Part shown: piece by piece, positions 42,026 to 51,268 of the stretch
Layout: each line of letters starts with the position of its first letter
How positions within the stretch are numbered: position 1 is the first letter of the stretch
Origin: Nocardioides sp. LHD-245
GTDB lineage: Bacteria; Actinomycetota; Actinomycetes; Propionibacteriales; Nocardioidaceae
Assembly (NCBI RefSeq): GCF_030929495.1
Contig: NZ_JAVFWN010000011.1
Span: forward strand, 1-64,000
Direction of reading: 5' to 3'
DNA: 64,000 nucleotides
Position numbers and translations under genes: made by a program
The notes under the pieces: generated by a model
What the model was told of the DNA's origin: nothing
Databases searched by the model: none
Seen by the model: the letters and a program-made list of their open reading frames with translations, nothing else

Positions 42026-42655
42026 CTACGCGTCCAGGCCGCGCCGGAACAGATCGAGCGCCAGCGCGGCCAGCTCCTCCGGCGTCTGCCGGGCGAACGC
42101 CGGGTCGTACCAGCGGAAGGTCCAGTTGGCGGCGCCCAGCATCAGCGAGACCGTGGTGTGGGCCGGCAGCTCGGTGCGGAAGCGTCCCGCCGCCTGCGCC
42201 ACCTCGAAGTCCGCGACGAACACCTTCTGGTACATCCGGCGTCGCTTGTGGATCGCCGACCTCGCCTCGGGGCTCAGGTTCTTGTAGTCACGGGTGAACA
42301 CGGCCGACAGCTCCGGCGCGGCCGCCACGGTCACCAGATGGGCGACGAGGATCCGGTCGAACTTCAGGGTCGGATCGCTCTCCGCCTCGCGCGCCGTCGC
42401 CACTGCGTCGCTCAGGCGGTCGAAGAAGGACTCGAACATCGCCAGCAGGATGGCGTGCTTGTCACGGTAGTGGTAGTAGATCGCCTGCCGCGTGACACCG
42501 AGCTCGCCGGCCACGTCCTGGAGGTTGGTGCCGCGATAGCCGTTGCGTGAGAAGGCCACGATCGCCGCCTGCAGGATGTCCTCCCGCGTCGTACCCGTCA
42601 CCCGGCCGGGCGGGGCCTCCCGCCCGGGTGACGTGGAGCGTTTGAGCTCAGGCAA
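42026..42655 (-). CDS. TetR-family regulator A
   Basis: 209 aa from TTG 42655; GTG 42601 (VTGTTREDI) is an alternative, and neither has a strong ribosome site. The HTH is ILQAAIVAFSRNGYRGTNLQ through ELGVTRQAIYYHYRDKHAIL. The C-terminal part contains LMLGAANWTFRWYDP, a segment also found in regulators B (42685) and C (48688), so all three belong to one subfamily, which resembles KstR2-like regulators that sense acyl-CoA. Candidate binder of the TTGC-N6-GCAA sites. Confidence 0.85.
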   Translation of the reverse strand: MPELKRSTSPGREAPPGRVTGTTREDILQAAIVAFSRNGYRGTNLQDVAGELGVTRQAIYYHYRDKHAILLAMFESFFDRLSDAVATAREAESDPTLKFDRILVAHLVTVAAAPELSAVFTRDYKNLSPEARSAIHKRRRMYQKVFVADFEVAQAAGRFRTELPAHTTVSLMLGAANWTFRWYDPAFARQTPEELAALALDLFRRGLDA

Positions 42656-42684
42656 GGAGCATCACACCCGTCGATGTCCCGCGC

Positions 42685-43287
42685 TCATGCCGAGCCGGCG
42701 ATGCCGTCGAGCAGCATGCCGGCGGCGAAGTCGGCGAGGTCGTCGGCGCTGAGCCCGTCCGCGGGGTCGAACCAGCGATAGACCCAGTTGGCGGCACCGA
42801 GGATCAGCGACACCGTGGCCCGGGCCGACACCGTCGTGACGGCGCCGCTGGCGATCGCGTCGTCCATGGCCTCACGGAACACCTCGGTGATCGCCCAGCG
42901 CCGTTGCCGCACGTGCCTGCCCTCCGCGGCGGGGAGGAAGGTGAACTCCCGTGTCACGACGGCGGAGTACGTCGGTCGAGTGGCTACGCAGTAGACGTAG
43001 GCCCGGATCATGGCCCGCAGGCGCTCGACCGGGTCGGCCGCGCTCAGACTCGCCTCCTCGACCTCCGCGCTGAGGTGGTCGAGGAGGTCGTCACAGATCG
43101 CGGCGAGCAGGTCGTGCTTGCGGGAGAAGTAGTAGTAGAGCGCCGGACGGGTGACGCCGAGCTCCTCCGCGACTCCGTCCAGGCTGGTGCCGTGGTAGCC
43201 CTTCGCGGCGAAGAACTCGACCGCGGTGTCCTTGATCTGCTGCGCCGTGAGGGGTCGGGGCCCCTCTGCCCTGACCGGCGCGGTCAC
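42685..43287 (-). CDS. TetR-family regulator B
   Basis: 200 aa, GTG 43287. The HTH LTAQQIKDTAVEFFAAKGYHG and GVTRPALYYYFSRKHDLL is close to that of regulator C (LTAQQIMDTTVEFFAANGYLG, GVTRQALYYYYKRKHDIL), and the C-terminal LGAANWVYRWF is shared. The near-identical recognition helices (GVTR-ALYYY) suggest that B and C bind the same DNA. It lies at the end of the ligase/importer operon starting at 47671, directly before regulator A. Confidence 0.88.
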   Translation of the reverse strand: MTAPVRAEGPRPLTAQQIKDTAVEFFAAKGYHGTSLDGVAEELGVTRPALYYYFSRKHDLLAAICDDLLDHLSAEVEEASLSAADPVERLRAMIRAYVYCVATRPTYSAVVTREFTFLPAAEGRHVRQRRWAITEVFREAMDDAIASGAVTTVSARATVSLILGAANWVYRWFDPADGLSADDLADFAAGMLLDGIAGSA

Positions 43288-43335
43288 GGCGACCGGACCG
43301 GACCCGTGCCGGTCACCACCTCGAGGGTCCCCACC

Positions 43336-44199
43336 TCACGCCTCCCCGCGCGACTTCCAGGCCAGGAAGTAGCGCTCGGCCGCGGCGACCAGTCCGTTGA
43401 CGACAATGGCGAGCGCCATCATCACGGCGATGGCGGCGAAGACGCCGGAGGTGTCGAACTGTCCCGATGCCCGGGTGAGCATGTAGCCGAGGCCCTCGTT
43501 GGAGGAGATCATCTCGCTGGTGACCGCGCCGACGAGCGCGTACGGCGCGGACACGCGCAGGCCGGCCAGGATCCAGGTCATCGCGGAGGGGATCGTGACG
43601 CGCCGGACGATGGTCCACCGCCCGGCGCCCATCAGGCGCAGCGTGTTGACGAGGTCCTTGTCGACGTCGCGGACACCGGCGTAGGTGTTGTAGAAGACGA
43701 GGAAGAAGACGAGCATGCCGACGAAGGCGACCTTCGAGGTCAGCCCCAGGCCGAACCACAGCAGGAACAGCGGCACCAGAGCCAGGCGCGGCACGCTGTA
43801 GAGCGCGCTGACATAGGGCATGGCCACGTCGCTGACGAAGCGGTTGCTGCCGACCACGAAGCCGGCGAGGAGGCCGAGCAGCAGACCGACCGCGAAGCCC
43901 AGGATCATCTCCTGCACGGTCACCCACACGTTGGGCCAGAGCACACCCGTCTCGACGAAGTTCACCAGCGAGTCCCAGATGTCGGTGGGACGGCTGACGT
44001 AGTACTCGTCGATCAGCACCAGGGCCCGCGATCCCGGCTTGCCGGCGAAGACCTGCCAGCTGCCGATGAGGGCGACACCGACCGCCAGCCGGGCGCCGTT
44101 GACCATCAGGAAGGAGATCCGTTTCCGGCGCCGCTGCTCGGAAACCGCCTTCGCCGTGTCCAGAGCGGGAGTGGGAGTCAGAACCGCCTGCGCGCTCAC
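43336..44199 (-). CDS. ABC transporter permease (SsuC/TauC type)
   Basis: 287 aa from GTG 44199 (VSAQAVLTPTP), overlapping the ATPase stop (GTGA). BPD_transp_1 permease with about six spans: ILGFAVGLLLGLLAGFVVGSN in the first half, EAA-type loop RRVTIPSAMTWILAGLRVSAP and C-terminal AAERYFLAWKS. Forms the channel of the importer with the genes at 44196 and 45048. Confidence 0.9.
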   Translation of the reverse strand: MSAQAVLTPTPALDTAKAVSEQRRRKRISFLMVNGARLAVGVALIGSWQVFAGKPGSRALVLIDEYYVSRPTDIWDSLVNFVETGVLWPNVWVTVQEMILGFAVGLLLGLLAGFVVGSNRFVSDVAMPYVSALYSVPRLALVPLFLLWFGLGLTSKVAFVGMLVFFLVFYNTYAGVRDVDKDLVNTLRLMGAGRWTIVRRVTIPSAMTWILAGLRVSAPYALVGAVTSEMISSNEGLGYMLTRASGQFDTSGVFAAIAVMMALAIVVNGLVAAAERYFLAWKSRGEA

Positions 44200-45035
44200 T
44201 GCTCCTCCTTCGTCTCGTGGGAGCCGATCAGCGACCACAGCCGCGACCAGATCTGGTTGAACTCGGGCAACTGGCGCAGCTCGAGGAGGCTGCGGGGACG
44301 CTCGAGGGTGATCTCCTCCACGTGAACGATCCGGCCGGGGTTGGTGCCGAAGACGACGACCCGGTCGGCGAGCAGGATGGCCTCCTCGATGTCGTGGGTG
44401 ACGAAGAGCATCGTCTTGCGCTCGCGCTCCCACAGTTCGAGCAGCTGCTCCTGGAGCACGAGCCGCAGCTGGGCGTCGAGTGCGCCGAAGGGCTCGTCCA
44501 TCAGCAGCGTGCGCGGGCTGTAGACCAGGCTGCGCGCCAGCGAGACACGCTTGCGCATGCCCCCGGACAGCTCGGCCGGGTAGCGGTCCGCGAACCTGCC
44601 GAGCCCGACGTCGGCCAGGACCGCGTCGACCCGCTCCTTGCGCTGCCGCACGGGCACCGTCTTGCTGATCTCGAGGGCGAGCAGCACGTTCTTGCGCACC
44701 GTGCGCCACGGCAGGAGGTTGTCCTTCTGCGTCATGTAGCCGACGTCGGTGTTGGCGCCCTTGATCGGCGCGCCGCGATAGAGGACCTCTCCCGACGACG
44801 GCTGCAGCAGGCCGGCGGTCATGTTGAGCAGCGTGCTCTTGCCACAGCCGCTGGGACCGACGATGCAGACGAAGCTCCCCGCTTCGACCTCGAGGTCGAT
44901 GCCGTGGATCGCGGTGAACTGGTCGGCGTCCGGGGTGACGAACACCTTGGAGATGGCTCGGAACGAGATCGCCGCGGCCTGCGCGCTCGGGCTATCCGTC
45001 GTCTCTGTTCGCGCCGCTGTGCCGATGATGGACAT
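44196..45035 (-). CDS. ABC transporter ATPase (SsuB/TauB/NrtD type)
   Basis: 279 aa, ATG 45035. Walker A GPSGCGKST, Q-loop GYMTQKDNLLPW, signature LSGGMRKRVSLARSL, Walker B LLMDEP and switch His in FVTHDIEE. It is 12 bp after the binding-protein stop and overlaps the permease start. Second member of this importer class in the window but not a close copy of the 7194-8030 gene. Confidence 0.92.
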   Translation of the reverse strand: MSIIGTAARTETTDSPSAQAAAISFRAISKVFVTPDADQFTAIHGIDLEVEAGSFVCIVGPSGCGKSTLLNMTAGLLQPSSGEVLYRGAPIKGANTDVGYMTQKDNLLPWRTVRKNVLLALEISKTVPVRQRKERVDAVLADVGLGRFADRYPAELSGGMRKRVSLARSLVYSPRTLLMDEPFGALDAQLRLVLQEQLLELWERERKTMLFVTHDIEEAILLADRVVVFGTNPGRIVHVEEITLERPRSLLELRQLPEFNQIWSRLWSLIGSHETKEEQ

Positions 45036-45047
45036 GTCAGGACTCCT

Positions 45048-46097
45048 CTACGGCTGGGTCGACTCGACGATCTCGGTGTCGTAGGCCGTGGCGAAGTCGA
45101 GCTCCGTCGGCTTGTCCAAGGTGCCGTTGAACAGGTCGAAGGTCGCCTGGAAGCCGGCCTCCTCGGGAACGAGCCCGTCGGTGAACGCAGCGACGCTGGC
45201 GTCGAAGGCCGGGTCGAAGATGGCGTCCTCCATGTCGGGGAAGGACTCCTTCGCGGCCGCCCTGGCCTTGTCCGGGTCGGACTTGATCAGCTCGACGGCC
45301 TTCCAGATGGCCCGCATGAAGGCCTCGACGGCCTCCTTGTTCTTCTCGACGTAGGCCTTGGTGGCGACGATGTCGATCAGGTACTGGTCCTTGAGGACCG
45401 GGACGTCACCACGGGGGTAGCTGATCCAGGTGACCCCGAAGTCGTCGGCCGCGGCCTGCCGGGTGTTCGGCAGCGTGAACACGAAGGCGTCGGCCTGGCC
45501 CTCGCGCACCGACGCGACCAGCGCCGCCGGGTCCTGGATGGGCAGCAGGGTGGCGTCCTTGTCGGGGTCGACACCGTACTCGCGCAGCGCGGCCTCGAAC
45601 TGGACCCGGGAGATCGAGCCCTCCGGGACGATGGCGATCTTGAGGCCCTTGAGCGCGTCGATCCGGTCTTCGATCGGGGAATCCGGCGTGACTCCGGCCT
45701 TGGCCGCCTTGTCGGCGGCCTTCGCGCTGAGCACGACCTCGATCAGGCTCTGCTTGGTCATCGTCGCCAGGCCGACCAGGTCGCGGCCGCTGGACTCGGC
45801 CGCGTAGGCACCGGTCGTGCCGATCGAGCCGATGCCGACAGCGCCGGTCGAGACCGCCTGGGCCGCCTCGGCCGACTGACCGACGTTCGGCTGGCGGTCG
45901 ATCTCGACGTTCTCGCCGTCGAAGTAGCCCTCGTTGAGGGCGACGAAAAACGGCAGGTAGGCGAACGAGTCGGAGGCCTGCATGTACTTGATGACGTAGC
46001 TGCCGTCCTCCTTCTTCGCACTGTCGGTGCCACCGGCACATGCCGACGCGAGTACGGCAAGGGCCGCGAGTGCCACGACGATCTTGGTTCTGAGCAC
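45048..46097 (-). CDS. ABC transporter substrate-binding lipoprotein (NMT1/SsuA type)
   Basis: 349 aa from GTG 46097 with AAGGAG seven bases upstream. The signal peptide is MLRTKIVVALAALAVLASA, with Cys20 as the lipidated residue. The mature protein reads YVIKYMQASDSFAYLPFFVA, NEGYFDGENVEI, GLKIAIVPEGSISRVQFE, typical of NMT1/SsuA-like proteins. It lies between ligase 3 and its ATPase, hinting that the cargo is the acid activated by that ligase. Confidence 0.9.
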   Translation of the reverse strand: MLRTKIVVALAALAVLASACAGGTDSAKKEDGSYVIKYMQASDSFAYLPFFVALNEGYFDGENVEIDRQPNVGQSAEAAQAVSTGAVGIGSIGTTGAYAAESSGRDLVGLATMTKQSLIEVVLSAKAADKAAKAGVTPDSPIEDRIDALKGLKIAIVPEGSISRVQFEAALREYGVDPDKDATLLPIQDPAALVASVREGQADAFVFTLPNTRQAAADDFGVTWISYPRGDVPVLKDQYLIDIVATKAYVEKNKEAVEAFMRAIWKAVELIKSDPDKARAAAKESFPDMEDAIFDPAFDASVAAFTDGLVPEEAGFQATFDLFNGTLDKPTELDFATAYDTEIVESTQP

Positions 46098-46108
46098 GTG
46101 CTGTCTCC

Positions 46109-47671
46109 TTAGGGCGTGGGAATCGCCGTCGAGGGTGAGAGCGAAGCGGGCCGGTGGTCCCGAGCCCGCTGGACGAGGGCGACGTAGTCGACCTTCTGAC
46201 TGCCGGTGCGGGGCAGGCCGGCCGCGACGACCACCCGCCGGGGCACCTTGTAGTGCGCGATCCGCTCGCGGAGATACGCGATCAGCGCCTCCGCCTCGCT
46301 GGGATCGAGCGATCCGGTGACGTAGGCGACCAGCGCCTCGCCGTACCGGTCATGAGGAACGGCGACGACGCCGACGTCCGCGACACCCGGGTAGGTCCGG
46401 ATCTCCTCCTCCACCTCGAGCAGGGAGATGTTCTCTCCTCCGCTCTTGGCCATGCGCTTGAGCCGGCCCGCGTAGGCCAGCAGTCCGTCCGGGGACCAGA
46501 CACCGAGATCACCGGTCCGCAGGAATCCGTCGGCGCCGATCGCCTCCGCGGTCGCCTCAGGATCGCCGTAGTAGCCCGGCGTCACCGCCCAGCCACGGAC
46601 GTGGATCTCACCGATCGATCCGGCCGGCACGACCGTTCCGTCGGTGTCACGCAACTCGACCTCCAGTCCCGGCTGCGGGCGGCCGACCCAGGTGAGGCGG
46701 GTCTCGTCGTCGTCGGCGAGGTCGCCCACGCAGACGTTCGGCGAGGTCTCGGTCAGGCCGAAGACGTTGGACGGCCGGCAGTCCCAGGCATCGCGGATGG
46801 CCTCGAACAGAGTGCGGGACCCCGCGGTACTGGCGACGCGCAGGGACTGCAGCCGGCTCTGGTCCGGGAGGGCGAGCAGGTCGCGCAGCATGGTGTCGAT
46901 GGTGGGGAACACCGTGACCTGGTGGCTCTGGATCAGGTCTCCGGCAGCGGCCGGGTCCCAGTGGCGCATGACGACCAGGTCGGCGCCGGCGAGCACGGAG
47001 ACCAGGTGCGAGAACACCGCTCCCCCATTGTGGAACAGGGGGTTCGCGCACAGGACGGTGTCGCGACCGTCGACCTGCCAGGCACGCGCCAGCCCTGCGG
47101 CGTTGCGGATCAGCGCGGACGGCCGCAGCATCACGCCCTTGGGGAAGCCGGTCGAGCCGGAGGTGAACATCACCACGCCGACGGCGTCGGGCTCCTCGAC
47201 GGAGGAGATCGGCTCCGAGCGGACCAGGTCGGCCCACGGGTCCGCGCCCGGTCCACCCACCAGCGGACGCGAGACACAGCCCGGGGGCACGACGGACTCC
47301 AGTGCCGACTGGTCCGCAAGCACGCCGAGCGGCTCCCAGTAGACGCGACGCACGTCCCCGCGAGCCAGGACGTACGCCAACTCCGTGGCAGCGATGCGGT
47401 GGTTGAGCGGAACGAGCACCGCGCCCAGCCAGGACGCGGCGAACCAGAGCTCGAGCCAGGCCACACTGTTGCGTGCCCAGATCGCGACGTGGTCGCCGGG
47501 GCGCACGCCGTCCGCATGGAGACCGGCCGCGATGCGGGGCACGCGTTCGAGCCAGTCGTCCGCGACCCGGACCCGCCCGTCCTGGTCGATCACCCGAGCC
47601 CCCGCGGCGTGGGCCCGACGCCAGTGGAGCAGCTCGCTCAGCGAGCGCGGCAGGGCCTCGTTCCCGTTCAC
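46109..47671 (-). CDS. AMP-forming acyl-CoA ligase (ANL superfamily), ligase 3
   Basis: 520 aa from GTG 47671 with AGGAGGT upstream. P-loop MFTSGSTGFPKGVML, A5 FGLTETSPNVCVGDLAD, YYGDPEATAEAI, DGFLRTGDLG, RLKRMAKSGGENIS and GSQKVDYVAL with the catalytic Lys. Strongly similar to ligase 1 (29362-30936). First gene of the 47671-42026 operon, with an operator 30 bp before its start. Confidence 0.9.
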   Translation of the reverse strand: MNGNEALPRSLSELLHWRRAHAAGARVIDQDGRVRVADDWLERVPRIAAGLHADGVRPGDHVAIWARNSVAWLELWFAASWLGAVLVPLNHRIAATELAYVLARGDVRRVYWEPLGVLADQSALESVVPPGCVSRPLVGGPGADPWADLVRSEPISSVEEPDAVGVVMFTSGSTGFPKGVMLRPSALIRNAAGLARAWQVDGRDTVLCANPLFHNGGAVFSHLVSVLAGADLVVMRHWDPAAAGDLIQSHQVTVFPTIDTMLRDLLALPDQSRLQSLRVASTAGSRTLFEAIRDAWDCRPSNVFGLTETSPNVCVGDLADDDETRLTWVGRPQPGLEVELRDTDGTVVPAGSIGEIHVRGWAVTPGYYGDPEATAEAIGADGFLRTGDLGVWSPDGLLAYAGRLKRMAKSGGENISLLEVEEEIRTYPGVADVGVVAVPHDRYGEALVAYVTGSLDPSEAEALIAYLRERIAHYKVPRRVVVAAGLPRTGSQKVDYVALVQRARDHRPASLSPSTAIPTP

Positions 47672-47700
47672 CCCGCACCTCCTGTCAGAACCTCAGCGTT

Positions 47701-47714
47701 TTGCTGCCGCGCAA
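47701..47714. promoter_or_regulatory. Predicted TetR operator 3
   Basis: TTGC-TGCCGC-GCAA, 30 bp upstream of the ligase 3 start, in the 205-bp gap between ligase 3 and the alpha/beta hydrolase. The rest of that gap shows no gene. Same motif and spacing as operators 1, 2, 4 and 5. Confidence 0.6.
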
Positions 47715-47876
47715 GTAGATACCCGAACTGAAGCAGAGACCTGGGTCACAGGTCAAGAGTCTTCGGCCGTCAGATCTCCCGAGGATGCGGCTATATCGCC
47801 GATCTCAGACCGAAGGCGTCGATGGACAACGCTTGCGCCGATGCAAACGGTCGAGACAGGCGGGCCACGCAGCGGA

Positions 47877-48695
47877 TCAGCCGCGCGGCTCGTCGCACTC
47901 GGCCATGAACGCGGCCGCGACGCGGGCGACCTCTGCCGCGCGGAGGTAGTACATCTCGTGGTTGAAGCCCTCGAAGAGGTGCATCCGGCCGTCGGGCAGG
48001 GCTGCCTCGAGGGCGCGCTGCTGGTCGACCGTCGTGCCATGGCTCGACCCCGGGGTCGCCAACAGCACCGGCGGGGTCAGGTCGGTCGCGATCTCCATCA
48101 GATCGATGGCGGGGTCGTGGATCCAGTCCCACATCGCCAACGCCGACGAGACCGGCGTACGGGCCGCCTGGTCGGCGTAGTAGCCGTCCCTCGCATCACC
48201 GGCGAGCTCACCCCCACGACGCCGGGACTCCAGCCACCACCCGCGCAGGCCCACGGTCCGCAAGGCGTCCTCGGTCGAGTCGAAGCCCGCGGACTTGACC
48301 GACGCATCGTGCCCGGCGGGGCGCACGGGCGTGGACACCAGGGTCGCCGAGGCGACACGGTCGGGGTGCCAGGCGGCGGCGTACGCGGCGACGAGGCCAC
48401 CCGAGGACTCCCCCACCAGGTGAGCACGCTCGATGCCGAGCCTGTCGAGGAGCCCGATCAGGTCACCCACCAGGATCCCGGTCGAGTACGACGACGGCGC
48501 CAGCCCGGCCGATCGACCGCACCCGCGGTGGTCGGGCCGCACGACGGCGCGGGCGTCGGACAGCACCGGCACCCAGCCCCGCCAGAACTCCGCACTGCGG
48601 GCGAAGCCGTGGAGCAGCACGGCGGGTGACACGGACTCCCACGGCGGGGAGAAGTCGTCGAGCTCGTAGGCGATCGGGGCCGGGGACTCAGCCAA
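47877..48695 (-). CDS. Alpha/beta hydrolase
   Basis: 272 aa from TTG 48695 (LAESPAPIAYE), where GGAGG sits about nine bases upstream; GTG 48704 would lie right on that site. Hydrolase fold: VLLHGFARSAEFW (oxyanion HG), RPDHRGCGRSAG, nucleophile elbow VGESSGGLVAAY and a late catalytic His in GFNHEMYY. Could be an esterase, lactonase or C-C hydrolase. It overlaps the regulator C stop and ends the operon that begins at 53642. Confidence 0.82.
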   Translation of the reverse strand: MAESPAPIAYELDDFSPPWESVSPAVLLHGFARSAEFWRGWVPVLSDARAVVRPDHRGCGRSAGLAPSSYSTGILVGDLIGLLDRLGIERAHLVGESSGGLVAAYAAAWHPDRVASATLVSTPVRPAGHDASVKSAGFDSTEDALRTVGLRGWWLESRRRGGELAGDARDGYYADQAARTPVSSALAMWDWIHDPAIDLMEIATDLTPPVLLATPGSSHGTTVDQQRALEAALPDGRMHLFEGFNHEMYYLRAAEVARVAAAFMAECDEPRG

Positions 48696-49293
48696 CCAGA
48701 ACACCCTCCAGCAAGATGTCAGCAGCCACCACCGCGAGATCGTCGGCCGACATCGCCACCGACGGCCGGAACCAGCGGTAGACCCAGTTGGCGGCACCGA
48801 GCATGAGGGACACCGAGATCTCCGGCGGCACCTTCTTGGCGACGCCCTGGGCGACCGCGTCCTCCATCGCCTCGAGGAACAGGTCGGTCATCGCCCGCCG
48901 CTGGTGGCGGATCAGACGCTCCTCCTTGGGCGGCAGGAAGGTGAAGTCGCGGGTGACCACGGCGCTGTAGGTGGGCCGTGCGGCCACCACGCTGGTGTAG
49001 GCCTGCAGCATCAGCTTGAGCCGCTCGGCCGGTCCGTCGGCCACGTCGGAGGCGTCCTGGACGGCGGCGTGCAGGCTGGTGAGCAGGTCGTCGCAGATGG
49101 CGAAGAGGATGTCGTGCTTGCGCTTGTAGTAGTAGTACAGCGCCTGCCGGGTGACGCCGAGCCGCTCCGCCACGTCGTCGAGCTTGGTCCCCAGGTAGCC
49201 GTTCGCGGCGAAGAACTCGACCGTCGTGTCCATGATCTGCTGGGCGGTCAGGTTGCGGGTACCGACCTCTCGGACCTCGCTGCTGCTGGTCAT
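48688..49293 (-). CDS. TetR-family regulator C
   Basis: 201 aa, ATG 49293, overlapping the ligase 4 stop (ATGA). The HTH LTAQQIMDTTVEFFAANGYLG and GVTRQALYYYYKRKHDIL nearly duplicates regulator B, as do RPTYSAVVTRDFTFLP and LGAANWVYRWF. It is encoded inside the mutase/ligase operon it may control. Probably a repressor released by a CoA thioester of the pathway; that is inference. Confidence 0.9.
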   Translation of the reverse strand: MTSSSEVREVGTRNLTAQQIMDTTVEFFAANGYLGTKLDDVAERLGVTRQALYYYYKRKHDILFAICDDLLTSLHAAVQDASDVADGPAERLKLMLQAYTSVVAARPTYSAVVTRDFTFLPPKEERLIRHQRRAMTDLFLEAMEDAVAQGVAKKVPPEISVSLMLGAANWVYRWFRPSVAMSADDLAVVAADILLEGVLVG

Positions 49294-50894
49294 GCGCGTC
49301 GCTCCTTGACTGGGGACCTCTCCCGGGCCCGCGCGCGGAGCGCGGGTTTGTCGACCTTACCGGTCGCCATGACGGGGAAGTCGGCGACGAGCTCGACCCA
49401 CCGAGGAACTTTGAAGCTGGCGATCCCGGCACGACAGGCGTCGATGATCCGGTCCGGGTCCACGGACGCGTCAACCTGGACGAACGCGACCGGCACCTCG
49501 CCCAGCACCGGGTCGGGCGCCCCGACCACCGACGCGCCGACCACGTGGGGCAGCGACATCAAGAAGGCCTCGACCTCCGTCGTCGACACATTCTCGCCTC
49601 CCGGCTTGATCATGTCCTTGAGCCGGTCGGCGAACACGAGGTAGCCGTCCTCGTCGACGCGCACCAGGTCGCCCGTACGCAGGAAGCCGTCCTCGGTGAA
49701 GGAGGCGGCGGTGGCGTCGGGATCGTCGAGGTACTCCGCTATCACCGGCGGTCCTCCGAGCTGGAGCTCGCCGACGCCGTCCAGCCCGACATCGGCGATC
49801 CGCACCAGCGCGCCCGGCGTGGGTCGGCCGACGGTGTTGATCCGCTTCTCGAGCGGATCGTCGACGCGCCCGCCGATCGTCATCCCGCACTCGCTCATGC
49901 CGTACGCCGGGATGATCGACTCGATGCCGAGGACGTCGTGGATCTGTCGGATCACGGCGGGCGGTGACGCCGTCCAGCCCTTGCGCAGCGCGAGCCGGTC
50001 CCGCAGGCCGTCCCGGGCGACGATCTCGATCTGCATCGTGAACATCGCCGCATGGCCCTGGGTCGCCGTGCACTGCCGGTCGATCATGGTCCGCACCGAG
50101 CCGGTCGCCGAGAACCGGCGCGGGATGACCACGCGGGCGCCGCTGACGACCGCGATCGGACCGGTGCACATGGAGCCACCGACGTGGTAGAAGGGCAGCG
50201 CGCTGAAGACGACGTCGCTCTCGTCGTACCCCGCCATCGCGCTGATGTTGCGCGCCGTCAGCTGCACTTGGGCGTGGGTGTGAGCAACGGCCTTCGGCGC
50301 CCCCGTCGAGCCGGAGGTGAACTGGATCAGCGCGACGTCCCCGGCTCGGGCGACAGCCTCAGCACAGGGCACGGGAGCGGCCGCGGACACGAGGCTGTCG
50401 GCCGGGGTCGTGCCGTCCGGCGCGCCCGGGCCGACCCAGACGGTCCGGACCGAGGCCTCGCTCGCGAGCTCGACGAGCGTGTCGACACACGTCTCGCTCG
50501 TGGCGTCGCGTCCGGCGACGAGCACCGTCGGCCGCACCGCGTCGAGCAGGCGCCGGATCTCCCAACCGCGGTACTTCACGTTGACGCCGACGTACGACGC
50601 GCCCACGATCGAGCACGCGTTCTGCAGGACCGGCCACAGCGGATGCCCGGGCAGGCAGATCGCGACCCGGTCGCCCGGGCCGACCCCGAGACCGTGCAGA
50701 ACCCCGGCCCACGCCTCGGCGGCAGCCCGGAGGCCGGCGAGATCCATCGTCTCGCCGGCCTCGGGGAAGTCGTAGACCACGTGGTCCTCGCCCCACAGCC
50801 GACAGGCGCGCTCCAGCGCTTCCCGGGGCGTGGTGGGGAGGTCCGCTGGTAGCGGGTCCGGCGATGTCAGCACCTGGAAGACGGTACTGCTCAC
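49290..50894 (-). CDS. AMP-forming acyl-CoA ligase (ANL superfamily), ligase 4
   Basis: 534 aa from GTG 50894, overlapping the MaoC stop (GTGA). P-loop IQFTSGSTGAPKAVAH, A5 YGMSECGMTIGG, DGFLRTGDLVR, RLKDMIKPGGENVS and TGKVDKPALR. Paralogue of ligase 2, with ALPFYHVGGSMCTG and TATQGHAAMFTMQI in common. Together with mutase set 2 and MaoC it may define one activation-rearrangement-hydration sequence. Confidence 0.9.
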   Translation of the reverse strand: MSSTVFQVLTSPDPLPADLPTTPREALERACRLWGEDHVVYDFPEAGETMDLAGLRAAAEAWAGVLHGLGVGPGDRVAICLPGHPLWPVLQNACSIVGASYVGVNVKYRGWEIRRLLDAVRPTVLVAGRDATSETCVDTLVELASEASVRTVWVGPGAPDGTTPADSLVSAAAPVPCAEAVARAGDVALIQFTSGSTGAPKAVAHTHAQVQLTARNISAMAGYDESDVVFSALPFYHVGGSMCTGPIAVVSGARVVIPRRFSATGSVRTMIDRQCTATQGHAAMFTMQIEIVARDGLRDRLALRKGWTASPPAVIRQIHDVLGIESIIPAYGMSECGMTIGGRVDDPLEKRINTVGRPTPGALVRIADVGLDGVGELQLGGPPVIAEYLDDPDATAASFTEDGFLRTGDLVRVDEDGYLVFADRLKDMIKPGGENVSTTEVEAFLMSLPHVVGASVVGAPDPVLGEVPVAFVQVDASVDPDRIIDACRAGIASFKVPRWVELVADFPVMATGKVDKPALRARARERSPVKERRA

Positions 50895-51268
50895 GCGGCC
50901 CCTCGTCCGTTCAGGTCGAGCACGGCCTCGGAGCAGAGGTGGTCGTCCTCGGCATCGCGGACCTCGAGTCGGATGCCCTGGTCACCGCTGAGCGCGAGCA
51001 CCCGGTAGTCGCGATCGGTGAAGACGGGCGCCTTGAAGCGCAGCCCGGTGATCGTGGTGCCGGCCAGGGTGCCGTCGTCGGTGAGCCTGCCGGCGAGCGA
51101 GGTCAACCAGGTGAGGATCAGGTGGCCGAAGGTGATGGTCTGCCCGAAGTGGGTGCCGGCGGCATAGGCGGCGTCGGTGTGCAGCGGATTCCAGTCGCCG
51201 CTCAAGGCGGCCCACCCGTCCAGGTCGGCCTGGGAGAAGCGGCGCTCGGCGGAGGCGAGGACGGTCAT
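50891..51268 (-). CDS. MaoC-like (R)-specific enoyl-CoA hydratase, catalytic hotdog
   Basis: 125 aa from ATG 51268 (MTVLASAERR), overlapping the stop of the B12-hotdog gene (ATGA). The hydratase-2 motif is intact: GDWNPLHTD with Asp25, Asn27 and His30, followed by FGQTITFGHL. Single-hotdog MaoC proteins dimerise or pair with a non-catalytic hotdog; the gene just upstream encodes such a domain, so a heteromeric hydratase is likely. Confidence 0.85.
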   Translation of the reverse strand: MTVLASAERRFSQADLDGWAALSGDWNPLHTDAAYAAGTHFGQTITFGHLILTWLTSLAGRLTDDGTLAGTTITGLRFKAPVFTDRDYRVLALSGDQGIRLEVRDAEDDHLCSEAVLDLNGRGAA

